This document shows positions 22,223-24,515 of a stretch of DNA of 24,515 nucleotides, one piece after another. Position numbers and translations under genes: made by a program. Positions within the stretch are counted from its first letter, which is position 1, and the number at the start of each line of letters is the position of its first letter. The notes under the pieces are model-generated. The model was not told the origin of the DNA. It saw nothing but the letters and a program-made list of their open reading frames with translations, and did not search any database. This stretch comes from CAZFBR01 sp035353495 [NCBI: uncultured bacterium] (lineage in GTDB: Bacteria > DAOPZR01), in NCBI GenBank assembly GCA_964517215.1, contig CAZFBR010000020.1, positions 1 to 24,515 of the forward strand, read 5' to 3'.

Positions 22223-23059
22223 TCAGAACAGCGTGGCGGGCGGGCGAACGATGCCGAGCAGATCCTGCAGCGCGCGCGCGTTGCGCGCCGCCTTGCCGAG
22301 GTGGCAGTTGTTGAAGAACACGAACACTTCGTCGCTGTCGTCCGCCAGCGTCCGCACCGCCGGGAGCAGTGCCTGCAGTTCCGCGGGCGAATAGTCGTAA
22401 TCGTAGCGCAGCTCGCGCGCGGCGTTGAACCAGTTGCGGTTGCGTCCGTGCAGGCGCAGGTAGCCGGGCGCAGCGGTGACGACCGGCTGCAGCGGCATGA
22501 GCTGCGGCAGCGGCGGCTCGTCAACCGCGCAGTACGCCAGCCCCGCTGCGCGCAGAAAGGCCAGCTGTTCTGCCGTTGCCCAGTCGCGATGGCGGAACTC
22601 GATCACCAGCCGGTCGTCGGGAAAGGCCTCGCGCAGCCGGCGCAGGTAGTCGTGCAGTACGGGCGACGGGGTCACCATCACCGGAAACTGCAGCAGCACC
22701 GCCGCCAGCTTCCCCGCCGCGCGCAGCGGGTCAAGCGTGGCGGCGAATGCGCCGGCCGCCGCCAGCGCGGCGGCGGTATCCGGCCGCGCGGCCAGCCGCG
22801 GGTCGAACGGGTCGTGGGTGAACCCGCGATGCCCCTTGATTGTGAAGCGAAAGTCCGCGGGCGTCGCGGTCGCCATGCCGGCATACGTCCGCGCGGGCAG
22901 CGGACGGTAGTAGGTGGCATTGATCTCCACGCAGTCGAACCCGAGGTCCTGCGCGTAATAGACCAGCCAGCGCGCAGCCGGCACGCCGCGGGGATAGACC
23001 GTCCCCCGCCAGTCGGGAAACGAATAACCGGACGTGCCGATGCGAATTCTGCCGCTCAT
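22223..23059 (-). CDS. DUF72 family TIM-barrel protein
   Basis: A 278-residue DUF72 protein. The family opening is present (IRIGTSGYSFPDWRGTVYP), then a F..VEINATYYRPL block, FRFTIKGHRGFTH, LLQFP, RLVIEFRHRDW, and a late RLHGRN and FVFFNNCHLG. Length is usual for the family. The biochemical function of DUF72 is not established; it resembles metal-dependent TIM-barrel enzymes. The start at 23059 is supported by a promoter ending 6 nt upstream, with no Shine-Dalgarno. The gene is divergent from the nitronate monooxygenase gene. Confidence 0.9.
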   Translation of the reverse strand: MSGRIRIGTSGYSFPDWRGTVYPRGVPAARWLVYYAQDLGFDCVEINATYYRPLPARTYAGMATATPADFRFTIKGHRGFTHDPFDPRLAARPDTAAALAAAGAFAATLDPLRAAGKLAAVLLQFPVMVTPSPVLHDYLRRLREAFPDDRLVIEFRHRDWATAEQLAFLRAAGLAYCAVDEPPLPQLMPLQPVVTAAPGYLRLHGRNRNWFNAARELRYDYDYSPAELQALLPAVRTLADDSDEVFVFFNNCHLGKAARNARALQDLLGIVRPPATLF

Positions 23060-23065
23060 CGTCCA

Positions 23066-23094
23066 ACTATATGACCCGTCCCGGATAAAGTCAA
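23066..23094 (-). promoter_or_regulatory. Sigma70-type promoter, predicted leaderless start
   Basis: On the minus strand TTGACT (23094-23089), a 17-bp spacer, TATAGT (23071-23066), then 6 nt to the ATG at 23059. Both boxes agree with consensus at 5 of 6. The expected start is the A of the start codon. No Shine-Dalgarno. Confidence 0.72.
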
Positions 23095-23122
23095 GGGCAC
23101 GGGCTGCCGGGGTTCACGGCAT

Positions 23123-23151
23123 TTGTCATGGCCCGCGATTTATGGTATATG
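23123..23151 (+). promoter_or_regulatory. Sigma70-type promoter with extended -10
   Basis: TTGTCA (23123-23128), a 17-bp spacer, TATATG (23146-23151) preceded by TGG. It faces the nitronate monooxygenase gene and predicts a leader of about 77 nt that ends in a strong Shine-Dalgarno. It lies 28 bp from the divergent DUF72 promoter. Confidence 0.5.
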
Positions 23152-23234
23152 AACATGGCGTGTGGCATGGAACTGCCGCGGTGGCTGGTGTTGTTCAGCA
23201 TTGCGTCAAGGCCGTACCAGACCAGGGAGGAACA

Positions 23235-24320
23235 ATGGTTTCTGGACTTCCGGCTTTACAGATAGGCGATCTCACCGTGCCGGTGCCGATTGTGCAGGGC
23301 GGCATGGGCGTGATGGTTTCGACGTCGCCGTTGGTGTCGGCCGTGGCCAATTGCGGCGGCGCGGGCACCATCGCCAGCGTCGGGCTTGGTCTGGTTACCG
23401 ACCACAACGAGAGCGATTTTGTCAATGCTTCGCATGAGGGGCTGCAGCTCGAACTGCGCACCACGCGCAAGCTCACCAAGGGCGTCATCGGCATCAACAT
23501 TCTCTGCGCCGTCAGCAATTACGATGATCTCGTCCGCTACGCCGCGGCCGAGGATATCAATTTCATCATCTCCGGCGCCGGCCTGCCGCTCAAGCTCCCC
23601 GCGCTGGTCCCCAACCGGAAGATCAAGCTCATTCCCATCGTGTCGTCGGGCCGGGCGCTCGACCTGATCATCCGCACCTGGAAACATCGCTACGACCGCT
23701 ATCCTGACGCGGTGGTGGTCGAGGGTCCGCTTGCGGGCGGCCACCTCGGATTCCGTTTCGAGCACGCTGCGGACTACGCGCAGAACTCGCTCGACGACAT
23801 CGTGCGCGACGTGCTGGTGGTCGCCAACGCGGCCGGCGCGGCCTCGGGCACGCCGATCCCGGTCATCGCCGCCGGCGGCGTCTATACCGGCGCGGATATT
23901 GCCAGGTACCTGAAGATGGGCGCCAGCGGGGTGCAGATGGCGACGCGCTTCGTCGCCACCGGCGAATGTTCGGTCGCGCCCGCCTTCAAACAGCTGTACC
24001 TCTCCGCAACCGAGGATGATGTGCTGATTATTGAAAGCCCGGTCGGCATGCCCGGCCGCGCGCTCAGGACCGCGTTCACCGAGAAGCTGGCCCGCGGCGA
24101 ACGCGAGCCGTTCCGCTGCACCTACCGCTGCCTCAAGACCTGCGACCCGCGCGTCGCGCCCTACTGCATCGCCAAGGCGCTCTACCACGCCGTCAAGGGC
24201 GACCTCGACCGCGCGGTGGTCTTTGCCGGGCACAATGTCTCGCGCGTCGACAAGGTCGTTCCGGTGCGCGCGCTGATTGACGAGCTGGTCAGCGAAGCCG
24301 CCGCCGCACTCAAGGGCTGA
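23235..24320 (+). CDS. Nitronate monooxygenase/2-nitropropane dioxygenase family protein
   Basis: A 361-residue FMN-dependent TIM-barrel protein of the NMO/FabK group (COG2070). It begins with IGDLTVPVPIVQGGMGVMVS, the usual barrel opening, and has GHLGFRF, VIAAGGVYTGADIARYLKMGASGVQMATRFVAT for FMN phosphate binding, and ESPVGMPGRALRT. A C-terminal cysteine cluster follows (CTYRCLKTCDP...YC), seen in an anaerobe-type subgroup. The ATG at 23235 is chosen because AGGGAGGA sits 5 nt upstream; the open frame extends to 23034 without typical sequence. The substrate could be a nitronate, or an enoyl-thioester if it works as an enoyl-ACP reductase-like enzyme. Confidence 0.88.
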   Translation: MVSGLPALQIGDLTVPVPIVQGGMGVMVSTSPLVSAVANCGGAGTIASVGLGLVTDHNESDFVNASHEGLQLELRTTRKLTKGVIGINILCAVSNYDDLVRYAAAEDINFIISGAGLPLKLPALVPNRKIKLIPIVSSGRALDLIIRTWKHRYDRYPDAVVVEGPLAGGHLGFRFEHAADYAQNSLDDIVRDVLVVANAAGAASGTPIPVIAAGGVYTGADIARYLKMGASGVQMATRFVATGECSVAPAFKQLYLSATEDDVLIIESPVGMPGRALRTAFTEKLARGEREPFRCTYRCLKTCDPRVAPYCIAKALYHAVKGDLDRAVVFAGHNVSRVDKVVPVRALIDELVSEAAAALKG

Positions 24321-24393
24321 TTTCCCCGCTGCTGTTGGTGTTGTTGTCCTGACGGTTGCGGTGTCGGGATTGTCGCATCGCGCCCGGCCATCA

Positions 24394-24450
24394 CCCCGGA
24401 CAAACAGCCCCCAACAATACGCCGTGTCGCGCCGCTGTTTGCATCCGGGG
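24394..24450. repeat. Interrupted inverted repeat downstream of NMO gene
   Basis: Arms CCCCGGACAAACAG (24394-24407) and CTGTTTGCATCCGGGG (24435-24450) pair over 14 bp with a 2-nt bulge and a 27-nt loop. It is 73 bp after the NMO stop. It has no T-run on either strand, so a terminator role is doubtful. The rest of 24321-24515 shows no gene I can support. Confidence 0.4.
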
Positions 24451-24515
24451 ACTGCCGGTCAATGCCGCCCTGCGTCCCGGCGATATGTGTCCGCTACGCT
24501 CCGTTGAAATGCGAG

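Noticed and set aside
24496-24511. TACACT-like TACGCT box 8 nt before an ATG at 24509, suggesting another leaderless gene at the window end
   Set aside because: Only a few bases of the possible gene are in the window and no convincing -35 box is present.
1-24515. CRISPR array, tRNA, rRNA, insertion sequence or prophage
   Set aside because: No regularly spaced repeats beyond the two-copy REP-like pair, no tRNA-like cloverleaf noticed, and no transposase, integrase or phage structural gene.

Overview
This is a 24.5 kb GC-rich stretch of bacterial chromosome that looks assembled and ordinary in layout: compact genes, many 4-bp ATGA overlaps, short intergenic gaps, and no phage, IS, CRISPR, rRNA or tRNA that I can see. 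The organism is probably a diderm (Gram-negative type) bacterium, because it encodes an AsmA/YdbH-like intermembrane protein, an outer-membrane-type lipoprotein with a clear lipobox, and surface-glycan enzymes. The gene set (DUF1318 lipoprotein, PflX-type and B12-type radical SAM proteins, a COG3379-type phosphohydrolase, a flagellin) would fit an uncultivated PVC lineage such as Kiritimatiellota/Lentisphaerota or a deltaproteobacterial group. The sequence alone does not settle this.

Layout. (1) 204-10264, minus strand: an apparent ten-gene operon read leftward from a promoter abutting position 10264. In transcription order it holds a YdbH/AsmA-like giant envelope protein, a DUF1318 lipoprotein, a cyclic-nucleotide-binding protein, MazG, a degenerate methyltransferase-like protein, a GT4 glycosyltransferase, a small zinc-ribbon/topoisomerase-C-terminal-like protein, a PflX-type radical SAM protein, a four-helix membrane protein and a class I methyltransferase. 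(2) 10265-10577: a divergent intergenic region with two promoters and two copies of a 36-bp REP-like repeat. (3) 10578-12686, plus strand: a YfhO-family membrane protein, converging on (4) 12664-18042, minus strand: a very large flagellin, a CPBP intramembrane protease and a Gfo/Idh/MocA oxidoreductase. (5) 18043-18522: a structured flagellin leader, a sigma28-like promoter candidate, a strong hairpin, and a 33-residue basic protein not previously listed by simple ORF calling. (6) 18609-22093, minus strand: a B12-binding-type radical SAM protein with its own promoter, preceded by the APS kinase/phosphohydrolase pair. (7) 22223-24320: a DUF72 protein (minus) divergent from a nitronate monooxygenase-family protein (plus).

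The most striking points are: (a) four genes whose sigma70-type promoters (-35, 17-bp spacer, -10) end 6 or 8 nt before the ATG, with no Shine-Dalgarno, which predicts leaderless mRNAs, while internal genes and the nitronate monooxygenase gene carry Shine-Dalgarno sequences or ATGA coupling; (b) a lipoprotein that looks like a natural fusion of YnbE-like and YdbL-like parts next to its YdbH-like partner; (c) a 1194-residue flagellin with eight cysteines and a textbook EF-hand loop, coupled to an intramembrane protease and lacking any other flagellar gene nearby; (d) a Shine-Dalgarno separated from its start codon by a perfect hairpin. All functional names are from reading the translated sequences; no database search was run.
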